NCBI GenBank assembly: GCA_041905405.1
Contig: JAYRLC010000008.1
Location: 57,010-121,009, forward strand
DNA length: 64,000 bases
Reading direction: 5' to 3'
From: RAM1 sp041905405
Lineage (GTDB): Bacteria; Pseudomonadota; Gammaproteobacteria; Burkholderiales; Burkholderiaceae_C
Below the pieces are notes generated by a model. The model did no database searches. It worked only from the letters and a program-made list of their open reading frames with translations, and had not been told where the DNA came from. Shown piece by piece: positions 19,896-30,014 of the stretch. The position numbers were made by a program, and so were the translations under genes. Within the stretch, counting starts at the first letter, position 1. The number at the start of each line of letters is the position of its first letter.

Positions 19896-20819
19896 TCAGC
19901 CCACGCGGCCCAGCAGCAAAAACTCCATCAGCGCCTTCTGCGCGTGCATGCGGTTTTCGGCTTCGTCCCACACGACCGACTGCGGGCCGTCGATCACATC
20001 GGCCTCGACCTCTTCGCCGCGGTGGGCGGGCAGGCAGTGCATGAAGAGGGCGTCGGGTTTGGCGACCTTCATCATGTCGGTGTCCACGCACCAGTCGGCA
20101 AAAGCCTTCTTGCGCGCTTCGTTCTCGGCCTCGTAGCCCATGCTGGTCCACACGTCGGTGGTGACCAGGTCGGCGCCGCGGCAGGCGTCCATCGGGTCCT
20201 TGAACACCTTGTAGCTGTCGCTGCTGCGGATGCCGGCGACGTCCTGGTCCACCTCGTAGCCGCTGGGCGTGCTGACATGGACCGTGAAGCCCAGCAGCTC
20301 GGCCGCCTGCAGCCAGGTGTTGGCCATGTTGTTGCCGTCACCAACCCAGGCGACGATCTTGTTCTTGATCGAGCCACGGTGCTCGATGAACGTGAAGATG
20401 TCCGCCAGGATCTGGCAGGGATGGAACTCGTTGGTCAGGCCGTTGATGACCGGCACGCGCGAATGCTCGGCAAAACGTTCGATCTTGTCCTGGCCGAAGG
20501 TGCGGATCATCACCAGGTCCACCATGCGGCTGATGACCTTGGCGCTGTCCTCGATCGGCTCGGCGCGGCCCAGCTGGCTGTCGCCCGTGGTCAGGTGCAC
20601 CACGCTGCCGCCCAACTGGTACATGCCGGCCTCGAAGCTCACGCGGGTGCGCGTGGACGCCTTCTCGAAAATCATCGCCAGCGTGCGGTCGGCCAGCGGG
20701 TGGTACTTCTCGTAGGACTTGAACTTTTTCTTGATGATGGCCGCGCGCTCGAACAGCCACGCGTACTCGTCGGCCGTGAAGTCGCTGAACTGCAGGTAAT
20801 GCCGGATGGGTGCTGCCAT
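19896..20819 (-). CDS. argF: Ornithine carbamoyltransferase
   Basis: The 307-residue enzyme makes citrulline from ornithine and carbamoyl phosphate in arginine biosynthesis. The carbamoyl-phosphate loop STRTRVSFE and the C-terminal MHCLPAHRG are present, with FHPCQILADI in between. ATG 20819 gives family length; the longer open frame upstream overlaps argD out of frame. It starts 2 bp after the argD stop, so argD-argF form a coupled pair. Confidence 0.97.
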   Translation of the reverse strand: MAAPIRHYLQFSDFTADEYAWLFERAAIIKKKFKSYEKYHPLADRTLAMIFEKASTRTRVSFEAGMYQLGGSVVHLTTGDSQLGRAEPIEDSAKVISRMVDLVMIRTFGQDKIERFAEHSRVPVINGLTNEFHPCQILADIFTFIEHRGSIKNKIVAWVGDGNNMANTWLQAAELLGFTVHVSTPSGYEVDQDVAGIRSSDSYKVFKDPMDACRGADLVTTDVWTSMGYEAENEARKKAFADWCVDTDMMKVAKPDALFMHCLPAHRGEEVEADVIDGPQSVVWDEAENRMHAQKALMEFLLLGRVG

Positions 20820-20821
20820 GC

Positions 20822-22018
20822 TCACTCCGCGAGGAATTGCTTCACCAGCGGCGCCAGGATGGCCACGATCTCGTCGGCTTCTGCGGCCGTCAGGATCAGC
20901 GGCGGCACCAGGCGGATCACGCTGTCTGCCGTGACGCTGATGAGCAGGCCGGCTTCGGCCGCGCGCGTGGTCAGCACGCCGCAGGGTTTGTCCAGCTCCA
21001 CGCCGATCATCAGGCCCTGACCGCGGATGTCCTTTACGCCCTTCAGGCCGCCCAGCTCGCGGGCCAGAGCGCCCTTCAGGTGCGCGCCGACGGTGGCGGC
21101 GTTGTCCAGCAGGCCGTCCTCTTCCATGATGCGGATGGTCTCGACGCCCGCGCGCATGGCCAGCGGGTTGCCGCCGAAGGTGGTGCCGTGGTTGCCCGGC
21201 TGGAAGATGTTGGCGGCCTTGGGGCCGGCCACCACGGCGCCGATTGGCACGCCCGAACCCAGGCCCTTGGCCAGCGGCATGACGTCCGGCTTGATGCCCG
21301 CCCACTGGTGGGCAAACCACTTGCCGGTACGGCCCATGCCGCACTGCACCTCGTCGATCATGAGCAGCCAGCCCTTCTGGTCGCACAGCTCGCGCACCTG
21401 CTTGAGGTATTCGATGCGCATGGGGTTCACGCCGCCTTCGCCCTGGATGGTCTCGAAGAACACGGCCACGACGTTGGGGTTGCCTTCGGTGGATTGCTTC
21501 AGCGCCTCGATGTCGTTCAGCGGAACGCGGATGAAGCCCTCGACCAGCGGGCCAAAGCCCTTTTGTACTTTTTCATTGCCCGTGGCGGACAGGGTGGCGA
21601 TGCTGCGGCCGTGGAAGGCCTTTTCATACACGACGATCTCGGGCCGCTCGATGCCCTTGTCGTGGCCGTACTTGCGCGCCAGCTTGAGCGCCGCCTCGTT
21701 CGCTTCCAGGCCCGTGCAGCAGAAAAACACGTTGGTCAGGCCGGACAGCTCCACCAGCTTGGCCGCCAGCTTTTCCTGGTTGGGCACGTGGTAATAGTTG
21801 GAGCTGTGGATGATTTTGGCGATCTGGTCCTGCAGGGCGGGGACCAGCTTCGGGTGGTTGTGGCCCAGCGTATTGACCGCGATGCCGCCCAGGCCGTCCA
21901 GGTACTGCTTGCCGTTCACGTCCCACACGCGGGCGCCCTGGCCATGCGACAGCGCGATGGGCACGCGGCCGTAGGTGTTCATGGTGTGCGGCGAAGAAGC
22001 TTCGATCGGGGCGGTCAT
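20822..22018 (-). CDS. argD: Acetylornithine transaminase
   Basis: The 398-residue class III aminotransferase carries out the PLP-dependent step to N-acetylornithine (and possibly succinyl-diaminopimelate). Typical segments are FCCTGLEANEAALKLARK, MIDEVQCGMGRTG, and the PLP Lys in MPLAKGLGSGVPIG. ATG 22018 has a strong GGAGG site 6-7 bp upstream; an in-frame extension to 22081 would read through the leader hairpin. First gene of argD-argF. Confidence 0.96.
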   Translation of the reverse strand: MTAPIEASSPHTMNTYGRVPIALSHGQGARVWDVNGKQYLDGLGGIAVNTLGHNHPKLVPALQDQIAKIIHSSNYYHVPNQEKLAAKLVELSGLTNVFFCCTGLEANEAALKLARKYGHDKGIERPEIVVYEKAFHGRSIATLSATGNEKVQKGFGPLVEGFIRVPLNDIEALKQSTEGNPNVVAVFFETIQGEGGVNPMRIEYLKQVRELCDQKGWLLMIDEVQCGMGRTGKWFAHQWAGIKPDVMPLAKGLGSGVPIGAVVAGPKAANIFQPGNHGTTFGGNPLAMRAGVETIRIMEEDGLLDNAATVGAHLKGALARELGGLKGVKDIRGQGLMIGVELDKPCGVLTTRAAEAGLLISVTADSVIRLVPPLILTAAEADEIVAILAPLVKQFLAE

Positions 22019-22036
22019 GGATCCTCCAAAAGAGAG

Positions 22037-22058
22037 CGGCCCAACGAAAATTGGGCCG
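22037..22058 (-). promoter_or_regulatory. Hairpin in the argD leader
   Basis: CGGCCCAA (22037-22044), a six-base loop and TTGGGCCG (22051-22058) form an 8-bp perfect stem about 20 bp before the argD start. On the minus strand a short pyrimidine run and the ribosome-binding site follow. It might modulate argD translation or transcript stability. Confidence 0.4.
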
Positions 22059-22166
22059 TTGAGACGCGATTTTAGGCGCACGACTTGCTTCAGTTCTTTG
22101 ACAATTCCGCATCAGAGCGATGCGCCCGAGCCCGGCGCCCGCGACAGCCGAATGACAGTCCGCAAC

Positions 22167-22178
22167 TCTTATATAAGA
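22167..22178. promoter_or_regulatory. 12-bp palindromic operator candidate, copy 2
   Basis: This is a perfect copy of TCTTATATAAGA (also at 127-138). It abuts TAGAAT (22179-22184), a good -10 hexamer for the DUF3579 gene, just as copy 1 abuts TATGAT. No good -35 is visible, so the site could be for an activator or a repressor. Confidence 0.5.
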
Positions 22179-22246
22179 TAGAATACTTGCTGCGCCGCAG
22201 CATCAGCGATCCTGGTGCCGGCGACCCTATCCACCGCCTCTACCCG

Positions 22247-22567
22247 ATGGTTTCCAGCTCCGCCAAAGAAGTCTTCATCCAGGGTGTTACCCGGGACGGC
22301 AAGACATTCCGTCCCAGCGACTGGGCCGAGCGCCTGGCCGGCGTCATGAGCTCCTTCCGTCCCGGCGGCGCGCAGCCGGGCAGCCACCTGGGCTATTCGC
22401 CCTGGTGCGTGCCGACCGTGATCAACGGCGTGAAATGCGTGGTGGTCAACCGCGAATTGCGCGACCACGAGCCCATGGCCTGGGATTTCTGCCTGAACTT
22501 CGCGCGTGACAACGACCTGCAGGTGGCCGAGGCCTGCCTGATGCCGGACGCCCCCCCAAAAACCTGA
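22247..22567 (+). CDS. DUF3579 family protein
   Basis: The 106-residue soluble protein begins at ATG 22247 and contains IQGVTRDGKTFRPSDWAERL, FRPGG, YSPWCVPTVINGVKCVVVNREL and PMAWDFCLNFARDNDLQV, which match the betaproteobacterial DUF3579 family. Function is unknown; the gene is typically next to argF/argD in Burkholderiales, as here. It is divergent from argD and preceded by the palindrome shared with the mdh region. Confidence 0.85.
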   Translation: MVSSSAKEVFIQGVTRDGKTFRPSDWAERLAGVMSSFRPGGAQPGSHLGYSPWCVPTVINGVKCVVVNRELRDHEPMAWDFCLNFARDNDLQVAEACLMPDAPPKT

Positions 22568-22580
22568 CGCCCGGGTTGCG

Positions 22581-24035
22581 TCAGCCCGCAACCGCCTCGG
22601 TCCGGAAGACCATCACGGCGTGCGCCATGCGGTCCACCTGGTCGCGCATGCTGCTGGCAGCTGCTGCGCTCTGTTCGACCAGGGCAGCGTTTTGCTGGGT
22701 CATCTGGTCCAGCTGATTGACCGTGCCGTGGACCTGCGCCAGGCCGGAGCTCTGCTCGGTGGCGACACGGCTGATCTCGCCGATCAGGTCGCTGACGCGC
22801 TGTACGCTGGAAACGATCTCCTGCATGGTGGTGCCAGCCTGCTGAACCAGCTCGCTGCCCCCGCGCACCTTGTCCACGCTGTCGTTGATCAGCGTCTTGA
22901 TTTCGCTGGCGGCCTGCGCGCTGCGCTGCGCCAGGTTGCGTACCTCACCGGCCACGACGGCAAAGCCCCGGCCCTGTTCGCCGGCGCGCGCCGCTTCGAC
23001 CGATGCATTCAGCGCCAGGATATTGGTCTGGAACGCAATGCCATCGATCACCCCAATGATGTCCGCGATCTTGCGGCTACTGCCCGAGATGGCGTCCATG
23101 GTGTTGACCACTTCGCCCACGACCTGACCGCCGCGCTGGGCTACTTCAGCGGCGGAGCCGGCCAGGTGGGTGGCTTCCCGCGCTGCTTCTGCGTTCAGGC
23201 GGACGGTGGAGGTGAGCTGCTCCATGCTGCTGGCCGCTTCCTGCAAATGGCTGGCGGTCAGTTCGGTGCGCCGGCTCAGGTCCAGGTTGCCGTTGGCGAT
23301 CTCGCTGCTCGCCACCTGGATGCCCTGCGTCGCATCGCGGACGGTCCGCACGGCGTCGGCGGTTTTTGCCAGCATGCTCTTCAGATCCTGGGCCAGCGCG
23401 GCCTGTACCTGCACGCCCGACGTCTCCAGCACGATGTGCGTGGGGTCCTTCATGTGGCGGGCGAGCCAGGCGACTTCGGTACTGCCGCGCACACTGCTGG
23501 CGAGCTGGATCACAAAAAACAGCTCGAAGGCGGTCTGGACAATGACATAGCCGGCATGGGCCAGGATGATGCCGAAATGCGGTTCCGTCAGGCAGTACAG
23601 TCCCCAGCCGGCGGCCTGAAGGCGGTCAAATGCAATGTGATGCACGGCGAATAACACCGCCGACAGCAGCACGGGCCGCCAGTCCAGGTAGGCCATGAGC
23701 AACGCCAGGGTCACGAAAACCCCGAAATGAGCCTCGCGCAGACCGGCCGATGCCTGGATCTGCAGCATGACCAGCCCGCTCAGCGACGTAGCCATCGCGA
23801 GTCTGGAAAACAGGGTGCCCCCCGCCAGCCAGCCGGCCAGCACGCCCGGCGCGGCCAGGCCCAATGTCCACAGTGCACCTGCGCCGACGGTCAATCCCGG
23901 GCGTTCAAAGCCCATGACGATACCGATCGCTGTGCACGCGTACACAAGCAGTGCGGCCAGCATCAGCCGGTCTGCGCGCGCATATTGCTCATTCAGGCTG
24001 TCGGGGAAGTGCGTCGGGGTCGGGGCGGTGTTCAT
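22581..24035 (-). CDS. Methyl-accepting chemotaxis protein without a periplasmic sensor domain
   Basis: The 484-residue receptor has about six hydrophobic segments in residues 25-180 with only short loops, then a cytoplasmic coiled-coil signalling domain. The hairpin tip GIAFQTNILALNASVEAARAG and methylation-type helices are intact. A degenerate HAMP-like stretch (SSEIANGNLDLSRRTE) precedes them. The membrane block probably senses a membrane or energy state rather than a periplasmic ligand. No che genes are nearby. Confidence 0.93.
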   Translation of the reverse strand: MNTAPTPTHFPDSLNEQYARADRLMLAALLVYACTAIGIVMGFERPGLTVGAGALWTLGLAAPGVLAGWLAGGTLFSRLAMATSLSGLVMLQIQASAGLREAHFGVFVTLALLMAYLDWRPVLLSAVLFAVHHIAFDRLQAAGWGLYCLTEPHFGIILAHAGYVIVQTAFELFFVIQLASSVRGSTEVAWLARHMKDPTHIVLETSGVQVQAALAQDLKSMLAKTADAVRTVRDATQGIQVASSEIANGNLDLSRRTELTASHLQEAASSMEQLTSTVRLNAEAAREATHLAGSAAEVAQRGGQVVGEVVNTMDAISGSSRKIADIIGVIDGIAFQTNILALNASVEAARAGEQGRGFAVVAGEVRNLAQRSAQAASEIKTLINDSVDKVRGGSELVQQAGTTMQEIVSSVQRVSDLIGEISRVATEQSSGLAQVHGTVNQLDQMTQQNAALVEQSAAAASSMRDQVDRMAHAVMVFRTEAVAG

Positions 24036-24110
24036 GGGAAATGTCTATGAGGCGGTGGTTCTTACCCCCAATTCGGCCGCCCGGGGCCAAGCTTGAGCGG
24101 GCCAGGAAGC

Positions 24111-24134
24111 AAAAAACCGCCCGAAGGCGGTTCT
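24111..24134 (-). terminator. Rho-independent terminator after rpsT
   Basis: On the minus strand AACCGCC-TTCG-GGCGGTT is followed by a T run, 75 bp after the rpsT stop. A weaker T-rich tract on the plus side could make it bidirectional. Confidence 0.85.
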
Positions 24135-24170
24135 TTACTTTTTTGCTGGCAGCGCACCCGTTTCAAACGG

Positions 24171-24190
24171 CGGGTTGACAGGTCAACCCG
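24171..24190. repeat. Perfect inverted repeat between rpsT and its terminator
   Basis: CGGGTTGAC-AG-GTCAACCCG is a 9-bp perfect inverted repeat. Flanking GTTTCA and TGAAAC segments (about 24160 and 24201) can form an outer stem. In the rpsT transcript it would fold directly after the stop codon, with no T-tract of its own. It may stabilise the mRNA 3' end or be a protein-binding site. Confidence 0.5.
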
Positions 24191-24208
24191 GGCTGTTTGC
24201 CTGAAACG

Positions 24209-24511
24209 TCAGGCGGCGGCGGTGGCCAGGGCCTTGACCTTGGCGGACAGGCGGCTCTTGTCGCGGGCGGCCTTGTTCTTGTGGAAGATGCCCTTGTCGG
24301 CCACGGTGTCCACGATGGACTGAGCCTTGGCAAAGGCTTCGGTCGCCTTGGTCTTGTCGCCGGAGGCCACGGCCTTTTCGACGTTCTTGACGGCAGTGCG
24401 GTATTTGGAGCGCAGCGACGTGTTGGCGCTGTTCAGCTTGACGTCCTGGCGGGCGCGTTTGCGGCCCGACGCAAGGCGGGGGTTCTTTTTCTTGGGCTTG
24501 GCAGATGCCAT
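24209..24511 (-). CDS. rpsT: 30S ribosomal protein S20
   Basis: The 100-residue, Lys/Arg/Ala-rich protein has the S20 signature: MASAKPKKKNPRLASGRKRA at the start, RSKYRTAVKNVEKAV, and the closing GIFHKNKAARDKSRLSAKVKAL. It binds 16S rRNA early in 30S assembly. Length is slightly above the E. coli protein. It is divergent from murJ, a common betaproteobacterial arrangement, and ends in its own terminator. Confidence 0.97.
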   Translation of the reverse strand: MASAKPKKKNPRLASGRKRARQDVKLNSANTSLRSKYRTAVKNVEKAVASGDKTKATEAFAKAQSIVDTVADKGIFHKNKAARDKSRLSAKVKALATAAA

Positions 24512-24558
24512 GGTGAATGTTCCTTAAGGGTTTGAGGATGTTGCCAGCAAAGCCCTCC

Positions 24559-24564
24559 ATTATA
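24559..24564 (-). promoter_or_regulatory. -10 hexamer for rpsT
   Basis: A consensus TATAAT on the minus strand lies about 48 bp before the rpsT start. The matching -35 is weak. Confidence 0.4.
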
Positions 24565-24587
24565 GGCGAACGGCTACACTGCCGCCC

Positions 24588-26153
<1,566 letters not shown>

Positions 26154-26215
26154 CGCGGCGCCAGGGCAGGGCGCGGACGGGTTGACGCCCGCTGCGCCGT
26201 CCACTACAAAGACTC

Positions 26216-27070
26216 ATGGTTTTGAGCCTCAGCACGCCGACATCGCTTCAGTATTTCGCCTCGCTCGTTCAGAGCGATGACCACTTCCCTCTGCTGGAAG
26301 CCGCCGTCAGCGTGGCCCAGGACGAATACCCCGACCTGGACGTGCAGCAGGTGCTGGGCGACGTGGACCAGCTGCTGGCCCGGCTGAAACGCCGTATACC
26401 GGCCGATGCCGCGCCGCTGCACCGGCTGCGCACGCTGAACCAGTTTTTCTTCCGCGACCTGAGCTTTGGCGGCAACGTCAACGACTACTACGACCCCGAC
26501 AACAGCTACCTGAACGCCGTGTTGCGCACGCGGCGCGGCATCCCGATCTCGCTGGCGGTGCTGTGGATCGAGCTGGCGCAGGGCCTGGGCCTGCATGCGC
26601 GCGGCGTCGCATTCCCGGGGCATTTCATGGTCAAGGTCAATCTGCCCAAGGGGCAGGTGGTGATCGACCCGTTCACTGGCCAGTCGCTCAGCCGCGAGGA
26701 GCTGTCCGAGCGGCTGGAGCCGTTTCGCCGCCGCAGCGGGCTGGTGGACGAGTTCGAGGTGCCGCTGGGCCTGTACCTGCAGGCGGCGCCGGCGCGCGAC
26801 ATCATCGCGCGCATGCTGCGCAACCTCAAGGAGATCCACCGCAGCCAGGAAGACTGGGTGCGCATGATCGCCGTGCAGGACCGCCTCATCGTGCTGCTGC
26901 CCGATGCCTGGCCCGAATACCGCGACCGGGGCCTGGCCCATGCCGGGCAGGGGCATACGGCGCAGGCCGTGGCCGACCTGGAAACCTACCTGTCCAATGC
27001 CCGTGACGCGCTGGACATAGACGCCATGGCAGAGCGGGTCGCCGCCCTGCGGCGCGAGCGCAACCCCTGA
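26216..27070 (+). CDS. SirB1-family transglutaminase-like/TPR protein
   Basis: The 284-residue cytoplasmic protein has the SirB1 N-terminal domain: NQFFFRDLSFGGNVNDYYDPDNSYLNAVL, RRGIPISLAVLWIELAQ and GVAFPGHFMVKV, including the conserved Gly-His-Phe. A C-terminal TPR-like segment (DRGLAHAGQGHTAQAVADLE) follows. Molecular function is not established. It lies 62 bp downstream of murJ and could share its transcript. Confidence 0.88.
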   Translation: MVLSLSTPTSLQYFASLVQSDDHFPLLEAAVSVAQDEYPDLDVQQVLGDVDQLLARLKRRIPADAAPLHRLRTLNQFFFRDLSFGGNVNDYYDPDNSYLNAVLRTRRGIPISLAVLWIELAQGLGLHARGVAFPGHFMVKVNLPKGQVVIDPFTGQSLSREELSERLEPFRRRSGLVDEFEVPLGLYLQAAPARDIIARMLRNLKEIHRSQEDWVRMIAVQDRLIVLLPDAWPEYRDRGLAHAGQGHTAQAVADLETYLSNARDALDIDAMAERVAALRRERNP

Positions 27071-27091
27071 GGCGGCAGCCGGATGGCCCGG

Positions 27092-28048
27092 TCAGGCGCC
27101 GCGGCGCAGAAACTGAGGGATCTGCTGTGCTTCCGCCGGGCTGGCCGAACGCGGCAGGGCAGACCGGTTGACCGGCTGGGCGGGGACGGCCGCCGGACGC
27201 GAGGTGGCGGCAAAAGCCGACAACCGCCCGCCATGGATCAGCGATTCCTGCGCCGGCATGAGGCTGGCCGGCCGCGAATTGCCCACCCGCGCGGTCGTGG
27301 CGGCCTCGCTCACGGGTAGGCGCGCAGGGGGGCGCAGGCTGGACGCCGGCGCGCGCGGCATGGGCGTCAAACGGCTCACGGTGCCGGTCTGGGACGCGTC
27401 ATTGGCGGCCTGCACGGGGTTCAGCAGCGGCGTCATCCATTTGATGATGGCCTGCCACTGGGCCAGATCCGTTTCCACATGGCTGGGCGGCAGGTCAAAG
27501 ATCGTGAGCCCGCGCTCCAGGCAGCGGACATAAGTCTGTGTTTCGCGCAGAACGCCCAGGAACGGCAGCTTCTGCTCGTCGGACCAGTTGCGCAGGGTCT
27601 GTCCGGCCTGGGTGCGGCCGTCGATGCGCATGCCGATGGTGGCCAGCCGGCAGCGCCCGCTGGCTACTCTGGGCAGGCTGCGCAGCTCGGCCAGGCAGTC
27701 TGCGGCCGATTCACGGTCGAACACCGAATGGCACACGGGCATGAGGATGGCGTCGGCAAACATCACCACCCGGGCCAGCTCGAAGCCGTGCAGCCCGCCG
27801 GGCGTGTCCAGCACTACATGGGTGATGCCGGTGGGCACGCGCAAAACGTTCTTCTGGTCCATGGCCCACGGGGCGATCTGAGGCAGCGCGGCGTCGCGCC
27901 GGCGCAGCCAGGCGCGGCTGGACTGCTGGCGGTCCACATCGCCCAGCATGACCGAATGCCCCTGGCGCGCGCACCAGGCCGCAATGTGGGCGGCCAGCGT
28001 GCTTTTGCCACTGCCACCCTTGCGGTTGACGACTGCGATCACGGGCAT
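27092..28048 (-). CDS. ParA/MinD-like ATPase, orphan
   Basis: The 318-residue protein starts at ATG 28048 with VIAVVNRKGGSGKST (deviant Walker A, residues 10-17). It continues with a Walker B-like VVLDTPGG, and DRESAADCLAEL, MRIDGRTQAGQ. The last 90 residues are Pro/Ala/Ser-rich and probably disordered. There is no parB or centromere-like repeat nearby, so it is not a standard partition locus. It may position a cellular structure or regulate by membrane/nucleoid oscillation. It is convergent with the SirB1-like gene and divergent from the antiporter. Confidence 0.88.
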   Translation of the reverse strand: MPVIAVVNRKGGSGKSTLAAHIAAWCARQGHSVMLGDVDRQQSSRAWLRRRDAALPQIAPWAMDQKNVLRVPTGITHVVLDTPGGLHGFELARVVMFADAILMPVCHSVFDRESAADCLAELRSLPRVASGRCRLATIGMRIDGRTQAGQTLRNWSDEQKLPFLGVLRETQTYVRCLERGLTIFDLPPSHVETDLAQWQAIIKWMTPLLNPVQAANDASQTGTVSRLTPMPRAPASSLRPPARLPVSEAATTARVGNSRPASLMPAQESLIHGGRLSAFAATSRPAAVPAQPVNRSALPRSASPAEAQQIPQFLRRGA

Positions 28049-28184
28049 GAAATGCTCCAGGCTGGAACGAAGGGAGATACAGTTTGGTACAAATCGCAGC
28101 CCGCGTCCAGCGTGCAAGCCAGTGTCCAGCTAGGAAATTTGTAGCAAAGCAACGTTTGGCAGCCGCCGCGTTAAGCTCGAAGGC

Positions 28185-29942
28185 ATGCACCATGCCGATC
28201 TCATCCAGGACCTGGCCGTCATCATGCTCATCGCAGGCCTGGTTACCCTGGTTTTTCACCGCCTGAAGCAGCCCGTGGTGCTGGGCTACATCCTGGCGGG
28301 GGTCATCGTCGGTCCCCACACGCCCCCGTTCGCCCTGGTGCAGGACGAAGCCACCATCCGCACGCTGTCGGAGCTGGGCGTGGTGTTCCTGCTTTTTGCG
28401 CTGGGCCTGGAATTCAGCCTGCGCAAGCTGGCGGCTGTGGGGCTTACGGCGCTGATCGCCGCCGTGGTGGAAATCGCGGCCATGCTGTTCATCGGCTACT
28501 GGCTGGGCCAGTACTTCGGCTGGGGGCGGATGGACTCGATCTTCCTGGGCGCCATCCTGTCCATTTCGTCCACGACCATCATCGTGAAGGCGCTGGACGA
28601 GCTCAAGCTCAAGAGCGAGCGGTTCTCGCAGCTCATCTTCGGCATCCTGATCGTCGAGGACATCCTGGCGATCGCCATGATCGCGCTGCTGTCGGCCATC
28701 GCCACCACCGGCCAGGTGGACGCGCCGGCCGTGTTCACCACGCTGGGGCGGCTGTCGCTGTTCATGGTGGTGGCGCTGGTGCTGGGCATCCTGATCGTGC
28801 CGCGCCTGCTGGCGTATGTGGCCTCGTACAAGAGCGACGAAATGCTCCTGGTCACAGTGCTGGGCCTGTGCTTCGGCTTCTGCCTGCTGGTCGTCAAGCT
28901 GGACTACAGCATCGCGCTGGGCGCGTTCATCATCGGCGCCGTGATGGCCGAATCGCGCCAGCTCAAGCTGATCGAGCGGCTGACCGAGCCGCTGAAGGAC
29001 ATGTTCAGCGCCATCTTTTTCGTGTCCATCGGGCTGCTGCTGGACCTGAACGTGCTTTTCAAATATGCCGGGCCCATCGCCATCATCACGGCCGCCGTGG
29101 TGTTGGGCAAGGTGATCGCCTGCGGCACGGGGGCGTTCCTGTCGGGCAACGACGCGCGCACCTCGCTGAAGGTGGGCATGGGTCTGGCGCAGATCGGCGA
29201 GTTCTCCTTCATCATCGCATCGCTGGGTCTGACGCTGAAGGTGACGAGCGACTTCCTGTACCCCATTGCGGTGGCCGTCTCGGCGCTCACGACGCTGCTC
29301 ACGCCCTATCTGATCCGGCTGTCGGACCCAGTCGCGGAACGTACGGGCCGGTTCATGCCGGCGCAGATTTCGGACTGGTTCGGCCGCTACCCCGCCTGGA
29401 TCCGCGTGCTACAAAAGCGCAGCGAAGAGGCGGTGCTGCGCAAGATCATCGTTCGCATCCTGCTGCAGGTGCTGGTCAATTGCGCGCTGGTGGCGGCGGT
29501 GTTCGTGGCTGGCGCGTTCATCGTGGGCGAAGCGGGCAACCTCATCACCTTCCCCAAGGGGTCCCACCCGGAATTGCCCGACGCGCTGGCCTGGGGTGGG
29601 GCGCTGCTGATCTCGCTGCCTTTCCTCATCGCGACCTACCGCAAGCTCAAGGCGCTGAGCATGCTCATGGCCGAGCTGGTGGTGGCGCCCGCCGTGGGCG
29701 GCAGTGCGGGCTACATGCTGCGCCGCGCGGTGACAGAAGCCATTCCCGTGCTGGCCGTGGCCGCCATCCTGGTGCTGATCGGGCTGCTGTCCGAAAGCAT
29801 CCTGCCGTCATGGGAATGGCTGGCGGGTATCCTGGGCGTGGCGGCAGTTGTGACTATCGTGCTGTGGAAATGGTTCGTGCGCCTGCACACCCGGCTGCAG
29901 GTGGCGCTGATCGAAACCATGGAAACGCCCGCAGGACACTGA
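28185..29942 (+). CDS. CPA2-family monovalent cation:proton antiporter (KefB/KefC-like)
   Basis: The 585-residue membrane protein has about 12-13 TM helices with the CPA2 hallmarks GYILAGVIVGPHT, LFALGLEFSL, LSISSTTIIVKAL and ILIVEDILAIAMIAL. MGLAQIGEFSFIIA is the conserved TM region near the ion path. It lacks the C-terminal TrkA-N/RCK domain of KefB and KefC and ends instead with extra TM helices, so nucleotide or glutathione gating is not expected. Role is K+ or Na+ exchange for pH/ion homeostasis. Confidence 0.9.
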   Translation: MHHADLIQDLAVIMLIAGLVTLVFHRLKQPVVLGYILAGVIVGPHTPPFALVQDEATIRTLSELGVVFLLFALGLEFSLRKLAAVGLTALIAAVVEIAAMLFIGYWLGQYFGWGRMDSIFLGAILSISSTTIIVKALDELKLKSERFSQLIFGILIVEDILAIAMIALLSAIATTGQVDAPAVFTTLGRLSLFMVVALVLGILIVPRLLAYVASYKSDEMLLVTVLGLCFGFCLLVVKLDYSIALGAFIIGAVMAESRQLKLIERLTEPLKDMFSAIFFVSIGLLLDLNVLFKYAGPIAIITAAVVLGKVIACGTGAFLSGNDARTSLKVGMGLAQIGEFSFIIASLGLTLKVTSDFLYPIAVAVSALTTLLTPYLIRLSDPVAERTGRFMPAQISDWFGRYPAWIRVLQKRSEEAVLRKIIVRILLQVLVNCALVAAVFVAGAFIVGEAGNLITFPKGSHPELPDALAWGGALLISLPFLIATYRKLKALSMLMAELVVAPAVGGSAGYMLRRAVTEAIPVLAVAAILVLIGLLSESILPSWEWLAGILGVAAVVTIVLWKWFVRLHTRLQVALIETMETPAGH

Positions 29943-30014
29943 CCCGCCTGCCAGGCGGCTGCCGGCCCAGCGACTAAAATCCGCGGTTTCCCCGGGGCCG
30001 CGGCCCCGCATTTC

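Noticed and set aside
22037..22058. Terminator between DUF3579 and argD
   Set aside because: No T run on the plus strand and no upstream plus-strand gene; it is in the argD leader.
24575..24580. TACACT as a promoter giving leaderless murJ mRNA
   Set aside because: No -35 at the right spacing and the sequence is within the rpsT promoter region.
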